Positions 42,727-51,633 of a stretch of DNA of 64,000 nucleotides are shown piece by piece. The first letter of the stretch is position 1, and each line of letters opens with the position of its first letter. The translations under genes were made by a program, and so were the position numbers. The stretch comes from Pseudomonas fortuita. Lineage in GTDB: Bacteria > Pseudomonadota > Gammaproteobacteria > Pseudomonadales > Pseudomonadaceae. The DNA lies in contig NZ_CP114035.2 in assembly GCF_026898135.2 (NCBI RefSeq), positions 2,335,501-2,399,500 of the forward strand, given 5' to 3'. The notes beneath the pieces were generated by a model, which did not search any database, was not told the origin of the DNA, and saw only the letters and a list, made by a program, of their open reading frames with translations.

Positions 42727-43779
42727 TTGAACGCACCCCTTCGTATTGCCCTGATCGGCGCCGGCATCATGGGCCGCCAGCACTACCAGCACTTGCGTAA
42801 TGTGCCGCAAGCCCAACTGTGTGCGATAGCCGACCCCGGTCCGCAGGCCGAAGTTTTTGCCGCCGAATGGGGTGTGCCCTGTTTTGCCGACCACCGACAG
42901 ATGCTGGAGCGTGTGCGCCCCGAGGCAGTGATCGTTGCCAACCCGAACAACCTGCATGTGGCGACCGCGCTGGATTGCATCGAGGCTGGCGTGCCAGTGC
43001 TGGTCGAGAAACCGGTGGGTGTGCACCTGGATGAAGTCCGTGCATTGGTAGAGGCATCGCGCAGTCGGGGTGTACCGGTGCTGGTTGGCCATCACCGGCG
43101 GCACAATCCACTGATCGCCAAGGCGCACCAGGTGATTGCAGACGGCAAGCTGGGCCGGCTGATCAACGTCACCGCACTGTGGCAGCTGCAAAAACCTGAC
43201 AGCTACTTCGACACCCCATGGCGTCGCGAGCCGGGGGCTGGCTTCTTGCTGACCAACCTGATCCATGACCTCGACTTGCTGCGCCATCTGTGCGGCGAGG
43301 TGGTGCAGGTGCAGGCATTCACCCGTAACGACGTACGCGGTTTTGCCAACGAAGACAGCGCGGCGGTGCTTTTGCAGTTCGCCAACGGTGCGCTGGGCAG
43401 CCTCACCGGCTCCGATGCGGTAGCCGCGCCCTGGAGCTGGGAGCTGGACTCTGGCGAAAGCCCGATGTACCCGCGCCAGGATGGCCAGCCATGCTACCTG
43501 CTGGCCGGCACCCAAGGGGCGCTCAGCATCCCCCAGCTCAAGCGCTGGCACTACGCCGAGGCGGGGGCGGGCTGGCACACGCCGCTGCTGCAGAGCGAAG
43601 AAACCATTCCTGGCGGCGAGGCATTGACCTTGCAGTTGCAGCATTTCGTGCGGGTAGCCCGGGGTGAGCAGGCGCCGCTGATCGACGCTGCCGACGCTGG
43701 CCGCACCCTGGCGCTGGTCGAAGCCATTCGCCAGGCCTCACAAAGCGGACGAGCCTGTGCGCCCGAGCAGATTGCCTAA
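42727..43779 (+). CDS. Gfo/Idh/MocA-family NAD(P)-dependent oxidoreductase
   Basis: 350 residues from a TTG at 42727 with AGAGGAC upstream. The N-terminal Rossmann site reads IALIGAGIMGRQHYQHL; the conserved EKPVGVHLDEVRAL supplies the catalytic Lys of the EKP motif, and HDLDLLRHLCGE fits the usual DxxxH-type site. The family oxidises or reduces sugars, inositols and related cyclic polyols. It forms a pair with the TIM-barrel gene 31 bases downstream. Confidence 0.88.
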   Translation: MNAPLRIALIGAGIMGRQHYQHLRNVPQAQLCAIADPGPQAEVFAAEWGVPCFADHRQMLERVRPEAVIVANPNNLHVATALDCIEAGVPVLVEKPVGVHLDEVRALVEASRSRGVPVLVGHHRRHNPLIAKAHQVIADGKLGRLINVTALWQLQKPDSYFDTPWRREPGAGFLLTNLIHDLDLLRHLCGEVVQVQAFTRNDVRGFANEDSAAVLLQFANGALGSLTGSDAVAAPWSWELDSGESPMYPRQDGQPCYLLAGTQGALSIPQLKRWHYAEAGAGWHTPLLQSEETIPGGEALTLQLQHFVRVARGEQAPLIDAADAGRTLALVEAIRQASQSGRACAPEQIA

Positions 43780-43810
43780 GCCGACCTTGACTTATTTTTG
43801 GTGACGAACA

Positions 43811-44626
43811 ATGACTGATCGAATTTTCTCCCTCGCCGCCCTGACGGTCCTCGAACTGTCCCCGCCGGACATGGTCGAGGCAGCTGCCCGCGCCGGTTAC
43901 AGCCACGTTGGCCTGCGCCTGGTGCCGGCCACCGAACAGGAGCAGCATTTCCCGCTGGTGGCCGACGCCGACCTGCGCCGGCACACCCAGGCGCGCCTGC
44001 GCGACACCGGTATCAAGGTGCTCGACCTGGAGATACTGCGCCTGAAGCCCGAAACCTGCGTGGCCGATTTCGAGCCTATTCTGGCGGTAGGCGCCGAGCT
44101 GGGTGGCACAGAGCTGCTGGTGGCTGGCAACGACCCGGATGAAGCCCGTCTGACCGAGCGCTTTGCCGCGTTGTGTGACCTGGCAGCGGGGTATGGCATT
44201 TACCCGCATCTGGAGTTCATGCCCTGGACTGATGTGCGCGACCTGAGCCAGGCCATGCGGGTGGTGGCCAACGCCGACCGCAGCAATGGCTGCGTACTGG
44301 TGGATGCCTTCCACTTCAATCGCTCCCGGTCTTCGCTGGACGACCTGGCACAACTGGCGCCGCAGCGCATGCGCTACGCCCAGCTGTGCGACGTCGCCGG
44401 CCCGGTACCGGCCGACATGGACGAAATCCTGCGCCAGGCGCGTAACGAGCGGCGCTTCCCTGGTGACGGCGATGCCGACCTGGTCAGCTTGCTGCGCGGC
44501 TTGCCGCCAACCGTGCCGCTAAGCCTGGAAATCCCCACTCGGCAGTTGCTTGAGCAGGGCATCAGCGGCGAACAGCGCGCGCGTATGGCGCTGGAGAAAG
44601 CCATGGCGGTATTGGCCACAGCCTGA
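43811..44626 (+). CDS. Sugar phosphate isomerase/epimerase-like TIM-barrel protein
   Basis: 271 residues, xylose-isomerase-like (AP endonuclease 2) fold. Likely metal ligands: Glu in HLEFMPW, Asp in LVDAFHFNRS, Asp/His-region in QLCDVAG, and Glu in LSLEIPT; RRFPGDGDADL near the end fits the family. Members include inosose dehydratase, sugar epimerases and dehydroshikimate dehydratases. With the MocA-type enzyme it suggests breakdown of a cyclitol or sugar-like compound. Confidence 0.82.
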   Translation: MTDRIFSLAALTVLELSPPDMVEAAARAGYSHVGLRLVPATEQEQHFPLVADADLRRHTQARLRDTGIKVLDLEILRLKPETCVADFEPILAVGAELGGTELLVAGNDPDEARLTERFAALCDLAAGYGIYPHLEFMPWTDVRDLSQAMRVVANADRSNGCVLVDAFHFNRSRSSLDDLAQLAPQRMRYAQLCDVAGPVPADMDEILRQARNERRFPGDGDADLVSLLRGLPPTVPLSLEIPTRQLLEQGISGEQRARMALEKAMAVLATA

Positions 44627-44686
44627 TTCGACCGGCAATGTGGCTTTGCGGGAGCAACCGTCTTGCTCACACGATGAAGTTTGCAC

Positions 44687-45085
44687 GATCACAGGGGGAC
44701 CGGGCTTACCCGCGAACACCGGCGGAGCCGGTGCCATTCACCGTGTTGGATTCTTCGCGGGTAAACCCGCTCCCACAGGTAATCGCGCAGGCTTCAGGCT
44801 TATGCAGTACCTGTGGTGACAACTGTATTGCGCAACACCCGAGAGCTAGCGCGATCACTGTGGGAGCGGGCTTGCCCCGCGAACTCCGGCGGAGCCGGTG
44901 CCATTCACCGTGTTGGATTCTTCGCGGGTAAACCCGCTCCCACAGGTAATCGCGCAGGCTTCAGGCATATGCAGTACCTGTGGTGACAACTGTCTTGCAC
45001 AACACCCGAGAGCTAGCGCGGTCACTGTGGGAGCGGGCTTGCCCCGCGAACACCGGCGGAGCCGGTGCCATTCTCCGTGTGATCA
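44687..45085. repeat. Tandem array of a 167-bp BIME unit (about 2.4 copies)
   Basis: Each unit has an inverted REP couple (TGTGGGAGCGGGCTTG...CGCGAA and TTCGCGGGTAAACCCGCTCCCACA), a CCGGCGGAGCCGG hairpin and a constant tail that includes GGTGACAACTGT and GAGAGCTAGCGCG. Equivalent points lie 167 bases apart (44814 and 44981; 44861 and 45028), with few changes between copies; the first copy is one base shorter and the third stops after the first REP. This fills the 510-base gap between two convergent genes. Confidence 0.9.
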
Positions 45086-45088
45086 CCG

Positions 45089-45112
45089 AAAAAAAAGGGC
45101 CCGCAAGGGCCC
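45089..45112 (-). terminator. Intrinsic terminator of the ACS transporter
   Basis: On the minus strand, GGGCCC-TTGC-GGGCCC followed by eight T residues, 25 bases past the transporter stop. It has a GC stem and U-tract, the textbook form. Confidence 0.9.
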
Positions 45113-45136
45113 CGTAGAGGTAAGTGGCTAGCGCCC

Positions 45137-46462
45137 TCAGGCGCTCTCGACCTTGCGTGGTGCCATGAAGTACATCCACACCAGCGCCAGGAAATACATG
45201 GCCGGGATCATCGTGAACAACACGGCATAGTTGTTGTTGGTGGCGGTCAGCACGCTGCCGACGATCTGCGTCATGAACATCCCGCCAATCGCCGCGCACA
45301 TGCTGCCGAAGCCGAATACCGTGCTCACCAGGTGCTTGGGTGTGTAGTCCATCACCAAGCTCCAGATATTCGCTGTCCACGCCTGATGCGCGCCTACCGC
45401 CAGCGAGATGGCCGCCACGGCGACCCACAGGCCACTGGCGTTGGCGGCAAAGACGACGCTGACCATGGTGCAGGCAAAGATCAGCATCGACACCAGTCGC
45501 GCGGTGGTGGCCCGCACGCCTCGGCCAATCAGCCAGGACGACAGGATGCCGCCACCGATGCTGCCGAAGTCCGCCGTCAGCCAGATGATGATCAGCGGGA
45601 TGCCCATCTGGGTCACGTTGATGCCCAGGCTGTATTGCTGGTTGAGAAACGGCGGCAGCCAGTACAGGTAGAACCAGAACACCGGCGCCGTAATCGCATA
45701 GGCCACCGCAAAAGCCCAGGTGCCGCGCAGGCGCAGAATACGGCTGAACGGCACGCGGGTCGGCTCTGGCTCGTCATCCTGCTGGATGTACTGCACCTCG
45801 CTCTGGCGCACGCTGGGATGGTCTTCAGGGTTGTAGTACTTCAACACCCACAGCACCACCCACACCAGGCCCAGGCAGCCCATGGCAATAAACGCGGCCT
45901 GCCAGCCCCACACAGCGAGGATCAGCGGCAGCAGGGCCGGCGTGACCATGGCGCCGACGTTGGTGCCGGCGTTGAACAGGCCGGTAGCGATCGCCCGCTC
46001 ACCCGCCGGGAACCACAACCGCACGGTCTTCACGCAGGCCGGGTAGTTGGCGGCCTCGGTCAGGCCCAGGATGAACCGGCAGACCATGAAGCCGGCTGCT
46101 GAAGTGGCCAGGCCATGGGCGCCGGTGGCCAGGCTCCACAGCAGCACGGCGAAGAAGAAGGCGCGTTTTACGCCAACCTTGTCGATCAGCCGGCCCTGCA
46201 GCAGAAAGCCGATGGCATAGCCAACCTGGAACCAGAAGTTGATGTTGGCGTAGTCCATCGCCGTCCAGCTCATCTCCTTGGCCAGCACGGGCTGCATGAT
46301 GCCAAGGGCGGCGCGGTCGATGTAGTTCAGGGTGGTGGCGAAGAACACCAGGGCGAGCATGCCCCAGCGGGTCTTGCCGACGCCGAAGGCGCCGCGAAGC
46401 TTGTCGCCAATCGAACCCTGATGCATCCGGGGCGCGGCGGGGGTGGTCTTGGTGTGGTTCAT
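45137..46462 (-). CDS. MFS transporter, anion:cation symporter (ACS) family, ExuT-like
   Basis: 441 residues, 12 helices. FFATTLNYIDRAALGIMQPVLAKEM and NINFWFQVGYAIGFLLQGRLIDKVGVKR are typical of hexuronate and other sugar-acid importers, as is FILGLTEAANYPACVKTVRLWFPAGERAIATG. It converges with the MocA/TIM-barrel genes and has the third 19-bp repeated site 133 bases before its start, so it is likely the importer for the substrate of the IclR regulon. Confidence 0.88.
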   Translation of the reverse strand: MNHTKTTPAAPRMHQGSIGDKLRGAFGVGKTRWGMLALVFFATTLNYIDRAALGIMQPVLAKEMSWTAMDYANINFWFQVGYAIGFLLQGRLIDKVGVKRAFFFAVLLWSLATGAHGLATSAAGFMVCRFILGLTEAANYPACVKTVRLWFPAGERAIATGLFNAGTNVGAMVTPALLPLILAVWGWQAAFIAMGCLGLVWVVLWVLKYYNPEDHPSVRQSEVQYIQQDDEPEPTRVPFSRILRLRGTWAFAVAYAITAPVFWFYLYWLPPFLNQQYSLGINVTQMGIPLIIIWLTADFGSIGGGILSSWLIGRGVRATTARLVSMLIFACTMVSVVFAANASGLWVAVAAISLAVGAHQAWTANIWSLVMDYTPKHLVSTVFGFGSMCAAIGGMFMTQIVGSVLTATNNNYAVLFTMIPAMYFLALVWMYFMAPRKVESA

Positions 46463-46594
46463 AGACTGCTCGTTTCTTGAAATTGTATTCAGCTGCGGTG
46501 CTACGGGTACGTGACCGGCTCCCAGGCAGGACGGGCACGCAAGGCCGGTGCATGGTGAGCAGTGAAGGCGGCAGCGTCAATTCAAGAGACGGGC

Positions 46595-46613
46595 TACTGT
46601 TCGGTTACCGAAC
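46595..46613 (+). promoter_or_regulatory. Repeated 19-bp site 3 (putative IclR operator)
   Basis: TACTGTTCGGTTACCGAAC, which holds the perfect dyad GTTCGGT-T-ACCGAAC. It is 133 bases upstream of the ACS transporter start. Third copy of the site found at 41708 and 42595. The rest of the 288-base gap (46463-46750) shows nothing further. Confidence 0.65.
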
Positions 46614-46750
46614 GGTTGCGTTGGCTTGCGGGCGCGGCAGGGATTCACGCCAATAAAGGGTAGAAGGCTTTCAACCTGGTTGCCTGATGGGGCGCAGGTC
46701 CAGAAGGGAAGGACAGGCTGTGGTGGTCGTGCCTGGCAGGGTCAGGGGGG

Positions 46751-47161
46751 CTACTGGGCAGATTTGGGCGTGTTCACAGACCATGCAGTTGCCCAGCTTT
46801 CGACCTCCTCCCGGCCGTACTGCTGAATCCACAACCGCACGGTTTTGTGCAGGGTGCTCTTTGCTTCAACTTCCTGCCCTGTGTGTGGGTTTATATAGTA
46901 TTTGCTTTGCCGGGCTCTATAAAGTCGGGGCGGTGCGACAGGACGGCATTGCTGATAGACCTCGTCAATGTTGGTCGTGCATTCGCTCTCGATGATGGCC
47001 AGGACATGGGACAGATTGAATTGATATTCGGCAAGCAGCATGTGAAGTTTGCTTTCAAATTCGAAGTCACGGATGAGGTTGGGGTCGATTTTAATGAAGG
47101 AAAGTTCGGGCTTTGCCGTAAGCAGTCGTTCGAGGGCACGGAATTCGGCGAGGCGGGACAT
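46751..47161 (-). CDS. MvaT/TurB-like H-NS family protein (divergent paralogue)
   Basis: 136 residues. The start MSRLAEFRALERLL and the following predicted coiled coil (EFESKLHMLLAEYQFNLSHVLAII) are the oligomerisation part of MvaT proteins, and the C-terminus (YYINPHTGQEVEAK...LWIQQYGREEVESW) is the DNA-binding domain. The Gly-Gly-Asn of the usual AT-pincer is Ser-Thr-Leu here, so DNA binding may differ. It sits by a lower-GC spacer downstream of the T6SS effector genes. Its ribosome site is inside a hairpin (47164-47190). Confidence 0.85.
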   Translation of the reverse strand: MSRLAEFRALERLLTAKPELSFIKIDPNLIRDFEFESKLHMLLAEYQFNLSHVLAIIESECTTNIDEVYQQCRPVAPPRLYRARQSKYYINPHTGQEVEAKSTLHKTVRLWIQQYGREEVESWATAWSVNTPKSAQ

Positions 47162-47163
47162 GG

Positions 47164-47190
47164 CTTATCTCCATCGGGCGATGAGATAAG
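47164..47190 (-). promoter_or_regulatory. Hairpin covering the ribosome site of the MvaT-like gene
   Basis: On the minus strand, CTTATCTC pairs perfectly with GAGATAAG across an inner ATC/GAT pair and a four-base loop, with one bulged G. The Shine-Dalgarno GGAG is in the 3' arm and the ATG begins two bases after it. Such a layout can lower translation until the stem opens (heat, protein or small RNA). Confidence 0.6.
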
Positions 47191-47492
47191 TGTTAGTGGT
47201 TGTCGGGCGTAAATGCAAGCGGTGAAATAATTTGATGGATTTTTCTTGATAACCCATGGGGCTGTGTTGAGCGTGGGCTGTTTAGTTCTAAGTGCCCTGT
47301 GTAAGAATATTCCCACGCTGGAGGCTATTATAATATCGTCAATTACCATGGGGTACTGTGCCTGTGAGCGCATCCTCGTTATTTGGACCGAAGAACGGCC
47401 CAATCAATTGATTGACCGGCTTCAAAACCGAGGGAGAGGTTTGGTTTTAACGCTGGGGTTTACCGCATTCGGCTCAGTGCCGGTATTTGCTT
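47191..47492. other. Gene-free lower-GC spacer
   Basis: Between the MvaT-like start and the PAAR stop. Base composition is clearly richer in A/T than the window average. A short open frame on the plus strand (from 47246) lacks a ribosome site and has no family features, so I do not call it. Probably holds the MvaT-like promoter and the 3' end of the T6SS transcript. Confidence 0.5.
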
Positions 47493-47750
47493 TCAATCAA
47501 TGAGCCAACCCTGGTCCCCCTCGATCAGAGCCCCTCCGTGGCTGGTAGTGTCTCCCTCCCTCGCTGCGGGTTGGCCCTCGATAATCGTGCATGCAGCGCC
47601 GGTTTCGATGACTGCGCCACAACTGATGCGGTCGCCCACGCGTGCGACGGCCCTGCCATCCACGAATGTTGCGCTTGCGCCGGTTTCCGCAGTGCCTTCG
47701 CCATGGAGCGGGCAGCTATGGCGATGGCCTACCAGTACGATGGGTTTCAT
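47493..47750 (-). CDS. PAAR-domain T6SS spike protein
   Basis: 85 residues made of one PAAR domain: KPIVLVGHRHSCPLHGEG, FVDGRAVARVGDRISCG and the final EGQPAAREGDTTSHGG. Conserved His/Cys residues bind zinc at the tip. PAAR proteins cap the VgrG spike and carry or recruit effectors. Its ATG overlaps the stop of the DUF6708 gene (ATGA). Last gene of the vgrG-linked module. Confidence 0.9.
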   Translation of the reverse strand: MKPIVLVGHRHSCPLHGEGTAETGASATFVDGRAVARVGDRISCGAVIETGAACTIIEGQPAAREGDTTSHGGALIEGDQGWLID

Positions 47751-48640
47751 TTGCGCTTCCTTTTGCGGAGTTGAACGGGGGGTTCTTCGAAGGCTGCTGG
47801 GGGCGGTGGTGCTGCTCGGACGTTGAAAAGTTTGCAGATGAAGTACCAGCAGATGGCAACGGTGAGGTTGTAGGGGAACAGCACGGCCCAGAACGGCAGT
47901 TGCCAGTTCTTTTTGCCCTGCATTTCACCGGGCTCGCCTGTTCGCCAGGGCGCGTAGTGTTGCCAGGCTTCTGCCGGCGTCAGGCAGATGGCGTGCAGCG
48001 GTTTGTGCCACCAGTTGGGTTCGCCGGGCGGGGGCAGATTGTCCGGGCCGTGATCCATGAAATGGCGAAGGTATTCCCAGACTTCAGCGACGTGTTTGAC
48101 GCCGGGTTCGGTGGGTTCGTTGCTGTCGACCCAGAGACAGTCTTTTTGGTGGAGGCTGCCATCCTCCCGGCGAGGGGCGAATGCGAGGGCGTAACCGGTG
48201 CTGAATGATGAACCGCCGTATTCGGTACGCTTGAAAATACCACCTCCGGTGTTGCTCCACTCAAAGACTAATACCTTGCTCAAGCGTCGGTAGTAGATTT
48301 TTTGAGTTGAGCGATTGAGGCAGAAACTTGATAAGTGTTTAATGAAATATATTCGGTAAATTAGAAATGGAAGGAAAATGAAAGGGCCTGTTGCCGTTCC
48401 AATGAGCAAAATTGGGCTGAAAGTGTATGGTTCCCAAGCTTCGTTGGATAGCAAGTCAGGGTAGAGGAAAATTATCAATACTATTATCAATGCGCAGTAC
48501 AGTTTTCCCATGAATACGGAATCTGTTACCCATGGGTTTCGCAGGCATAAAGTGTCTCCGTATAAGCTTAGAAGCTGCCCGCCAATGGCCGGCTTAGTTC
48601 GGGAGTCTGAGGTTGGGCTAAATATCCAGGTGGTTGTCAT
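47747..48640 (-). CDS. DUF6708-like membrane protein, candidate immunity protein
   Basis: 297 residues with three hydrophobic segments (about 45-63, 73-98 and 245-268) and a central soluble part (WSNTGGGIFKRTEYGGSSFSTGYALAFAPRR). The resemblance is to DUF6708 proteins, often coded next to VasX/BTH_I2691-type T6SS effectors. It begins 2 bases after the effector stop. GC falls in its 5' half compared with the tss genes. A membrane immunity protein against a pore-forming effector would fit; an accessory role in secretion is the alternative. Confidence 0.65.
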   Translation of the reverse strand: MTTTWIFSPTSDSRTKPAIGGQLLSLYGDTLCLRNPWVTDSVFMGKLYCALIIVLIIFLYPDLLSNEAWEPYTFSPILLIGTATGPFIFLPFLIYRIYFIKHLSSFCLNRSTQKIYYRRLSKVLVFEWSNTGGGIFKRTEYGGSSFSTGYALAFAPRREDGSLHQKDCLWVDSNEPTEPGVKHVAEVWEYLRHFMDHGPDNLPPPGEPNWWHKPLHAICLTPAEAWQHYAPWRTGEPGEMQGKKNWQLPFWAVLFPYNLTVAICWYFICKLFNVRAAPPPPAAFEEPPVQLRKRKRK

Positions 48641-48642
48641 GA

Positions 48643-51633
48643 TCAGCGCTCCAGACGAAAAATTGTATGGGTCTCATTGTCTTCGTCTAACCCTTGATTG
48701 GCGCTGTAAGCGAGATGCAGTGAGATGTTATTTTGGTTGGCTAGCGTGTTCTCGAAATGCAGAACCAAACCAGCACCTACGATGTGGCCGGTCGGGGCGA
48801 TTGGGAATACGTCCATTCCTTGAACGTCACGGAGCGTGCTCAAGCTTCCTGACCACTCGCTTATCCCGAGTACAAAGCCAGGCAGCAGCACCGCGAACTC
48901 AACGGTTGGTTGAGGTGTGGGTACTTCGTTATGGGTGATGGCAATCCAGTTGGGCGGAGACCAGTGATCGTTCCGATGCCATTTAGTGTCAACTTTAGTT
49001 ATGCCGAGTGACAGGGCCTGTTCGGCCGTTAGTAGTTTTGGTCCGTAATGCTCGTTGTGCCAGGCTTTGATTTCAGTTTGTAGCGAGGCGAAGGCAGGAA
49101 GTTTATTTTCAAAATCCAAGGTGATGCCAGGGTGCGACTCTCCATCATTAATACGATTGCCGAAGACGGTGCGTGCTGCCCACAGCTCAATTGGGCTATG
49201 AAGGTGCTCATGTGCCTTTGCGTGTAGATAGAGGCCTCCTGCAACGATGGCTACGCCTACGAGGACAAGGGCAGCTGCGGCCCATCCGGCAAACGGCACA
49301 ACCGATGTAGCACCCGCAACGGCAAGTCCGGCTTCAAGGACGACAGCAGAACCAATAGCCATAGTTAAGCCACCAGTCATCGTGTATCCGGCAGCTGCCA
49401 GATTGCCGTTCGCTCTCTGGCGCCTCATCTTGGCGAAGTCAGAAGACAGGCTAAATGCTATCGCTGGGTAACCTGCTAAACGCGCAAATAGATTGCTACT
49501 CAAGAACTTGACAATCCCGTTACCAAAGGCCATGCCTGGTGCGGTCGGACTCAATCTCAACATCACGGCCTTCTGCGTTGCTCGCACGCTGACCATCGTC
49601 GCCGCCGCTGCACCGATCACCCCAAAAATCGATGAAGCAAAGCCCAAGGTGTATTCCGGTGCATCGTTCTTCTGCAGGCTGTTATAGGCCGTCTTCAGCG
49701 ATAAGATGTTGAACCACAGCATCCCCGCATTCAAACCACCCCCGCCGCCCGAGGTGAGCAACCCGAGAAAGTTGGGCTTCACTCGCGCAGTGGTGGTCAG
49801 TTCTATCGATATTGTCCGGCTACCCGAGATGCGCAGTTGTTTCATTTCCTCAACCTGCGCCATGCCGCTCTTCAAATACTTCTGTGCCTCCTGGCTGAAT
49901 GGATTTTCCGTGATGGCCTGTTCGCTGATTCGATAGCGCGCTGCCAACAGCCCCAACGCCTTCTCGGCATTCGCCTCCCGCGCCGCCAACAGCACCTGCT
50001 GACGCAGGCCATGACTGGCATCCCAGCGGGTTTGCCCGCGCAGGCGCTTGAGCACTACGGTATTGACCGCCTGGGCGGTAAGGTCGGTGATGTCGGCCAT
50101 GGCCGGGAAGCGACCCACCAATCCTTCGATCACGTTGTCGCTGGCACCGAACAAAGAGCCGGTCGAATCCGCCTTGTCCTTGAACGGATTGAACGGCGCC
50201 AAGGCGGTGTAAAGCGGGCTGTCGTGCTGGTCCAACCATTGCTCCAGGCGTTTGAAGCGTCGGTCATGCTCTTCGGTGCCGGGTGTCGGTTGGCCCATCG
50301 GGTGAATCAGCAAAGCCAGCGAGATTTCCAGGCCGCGGGCGGAGGTGCGCTCGTCGCGGTCGTAACACGCCAGGGCGGCGGCCAGGCTGTGGGGGTTGTC
50401 GATATGTTGCGATTCGGCAGTGGCCAGCCAGGCGTCATGATCATTGCTGGCTTGCAACGCCAGGTTGCGCAGGACTGCCATACGCCGTTCGAGCTCGTCG
50501 CGTTCGGCAAGTAAACGCCGGTATTTGGCGATATCGATGCGCTTTGCCAGGCGCGCGCCGCTGGGGGAGTAATCCTCATGGGTGAGGGCCTGGAAATGTG
50601 ACTCGGCCGCAGACAGCGCAGGCCCACGCCGCTCCGTGCCCAGCCTGAACGCGGCCAGTTCCGGTGAAGGCGCATCGGCCGGGTACATGCTTTCCAGCGT
50701 CTTGTTCAGCAGCATGCCCACCAGGTTGCGATGGTGAAAATCGCGGCTGTGCACGCTCAGTTGCGCGGCATCCAGGCGGTAGCACGCCGGCACGGGTTCC
50801 TGCTCGGGAGGTTGCGCGGGTTTTGTGTGTGCCAGTTGTTCGGCGGGCATCAGGTCGCGCATTTGATGCTGGTAGGCCGAGACCGACAGGCTCAGGTCCA
50901 GGGCCATGCCTTCGGCGTCGGCGAGTGCTACTACCACCGGTACCTTCGGTTGGGTCCAGGGGTAGTGACGCGCCACGGCGACCAGGTTGCCGATAGGCAA
51001 GGTTTCGGTGATCGGGTCGCTGCTCCAGGTCAGCGGCATGCGCCGTTCGGTTGGCTTGAAGTCTTCGACCCAGGTTTGCAGGGCACTGACCGGCAACACA
51101 TGGGGCTGGGTGGATGGCGCCTGGTTGCTGGCGATCAGTTCGGCCATGTCCAGCTGGCGCATATGCCGTTTGCGCAGGGCTGATGAACCGGTGATGCGGG
51201 CGGTCACGGCGTTGGTCCACAGGTGGGGGCTGTAGCCGATCCACACTTGCCTGGCGGTATCGGGGCAGGTATCGGCCCACACCCAGCCCATGCTGCGGCT
51301 GGAGAGATAGCGATCACGCAGGTGGTAGTTTTCCAGCCCTTTGTAACTCAGTTCCTTGTAAAGACCCGCGCCAACGTACTCATGGATGACCAGCTTTTCG
51401 CCCTTCGGACCTTTCATGAACACGTAGACATAACCCGGGCGCAAAGCGCGCAGGGTGTAGGCAGAGTGTTGCAGCGGAGGGAAGCTTTGTTCCAAATTGA
51501 AACCCGCACTGGCATAGCGGCAGGCGGGTGTGTCGCCGGTGCGTGGCACGATGGCATAGCGCACCGGCAGGATGGGGATGCGTGCGCTGCAGGCAGGGCC
51601 GGAGGTGGCACTGCTGACACTGGCGTCATTCAT
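48643..51633 (-). CDS. T6SS effector of the VasX / BTH_I2691 type
   Basis: 996 residues. The N-terminus has the VasX-type pattern: [17 protein letters not shown], then [17 protein letters not shown] and [11 protein letters not shown] long charged middle region follows. The C-terminal half has hydrophobic clusters at about 640-690 and 755-810 (including [19 protein letters not shown] and [18 protein letters not shown]), as expected for a colicin-like pore former, and ends with a soluble 180-residue tail. It overlaps the DUF4123 adaptor gene by 8 bases, the usual adaptor-effector order. Membrane depolarisation of rivals is the likely action (family knowledge). Confidence 0.85.
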   Translation of the reverse strand: MNDASVSSATSGPACSARIPILPVRYAIVPRTGDTPACRYASAGFNLEQSFPPLQHSAYTLRALRPGYVYVFMKGPKGEKLVIHEYVGAGLYKELSYKGLENYHLRDRYLSSRSMGWVWADTCPDTARQVWIGYSPHLWTNAVTARITGSSALRKRHMRQLDMAELIASNQAPSTQPHVLPVSALQTWVEDFKPTERRMPLTWSSDPITETLPIGNLVAVARHYPWTQPKVPVVVALADAEGMALDLSLSVSAYQHQMRDLMPAEQLAHTKPAQPPEQEPVPACYRLDAAQLSVHSRDFHHRNLVGMLLNKTLESMYPADAPSPELAAFRLGTERRGPALSAAESHFQALTHEDYSPSGARLAKRIDIAKYRRLLAERDELERRMAVLRNLALQASNDHDAWLATAESQHIDNPHSLAAALACYDRDERTSARGLEISLALLIHPMGQPTPGTEEHDRRFKRLEQWLDQHDSPLYTALAPFNPFKDKADSTGSLFGASDNVIEGLVGRFPAMADITDLTAQAVNTVVLKRLRGQTRWDASHGLRQQVLLAAREANAEKALGLLAARYRISEQAITENPFSQEAQKYLKSGMAQVEEMKQLRISGSRTISIELTTTARVKPNFLGLLTSGGGGGLNAGMLWFNILSLKTAYNSLQKNDAPEYTLGFASSIFGVIGAAAATMVSVRATQKAVMLRLSPTAPGMAFGNGIVKFLSSNLFARLAGYPAIAFSLSSDFAKMRRQRANGNLAAAGYTMTGGLTMAIGSAVVLEAGLAVAGATSVVPFAGWAAAALVLVGVAIVAGGLYLHAKAHEHLHSPIELWAARTVFGNRINDGESHPGITLDFENKLPAFASLQTEIKAWHNEHYGPKLLTAEQALSLGITKVDTKWHRNDHWSPPNWIAITHNEVPTPQPTVEFAVLLPGFVLGISEWSGSLSTLRDVQGMDVFPIAPTGHIVGAGLVLHFENTLANQNNISLHLAYSANQGLDEDNETHTIFRLER

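Noticed and set aside
44687..45085. Regular repeats that could be taken for a CRISPR array
   Set aside because: The unit is 167 bases with inner REP palindromes and no unique spacers; there are no cas genes. It is a BIME tandem array.
47246..47503. 85-codon open frame in the lower-GC spacer
   Set aside because: No ribosome site, no domain, overlaps the PAAR stop region; composition fits random open frame in A/T-richer DNA.
46463..48640. Genomic island borders around the MvaT-like gene and lower-GC T6SS end
   Set aside because: Base composition hints at transfer, but no integrase, tRNA, direct repeats or insertion sequence was seen, so no mobile element is called.
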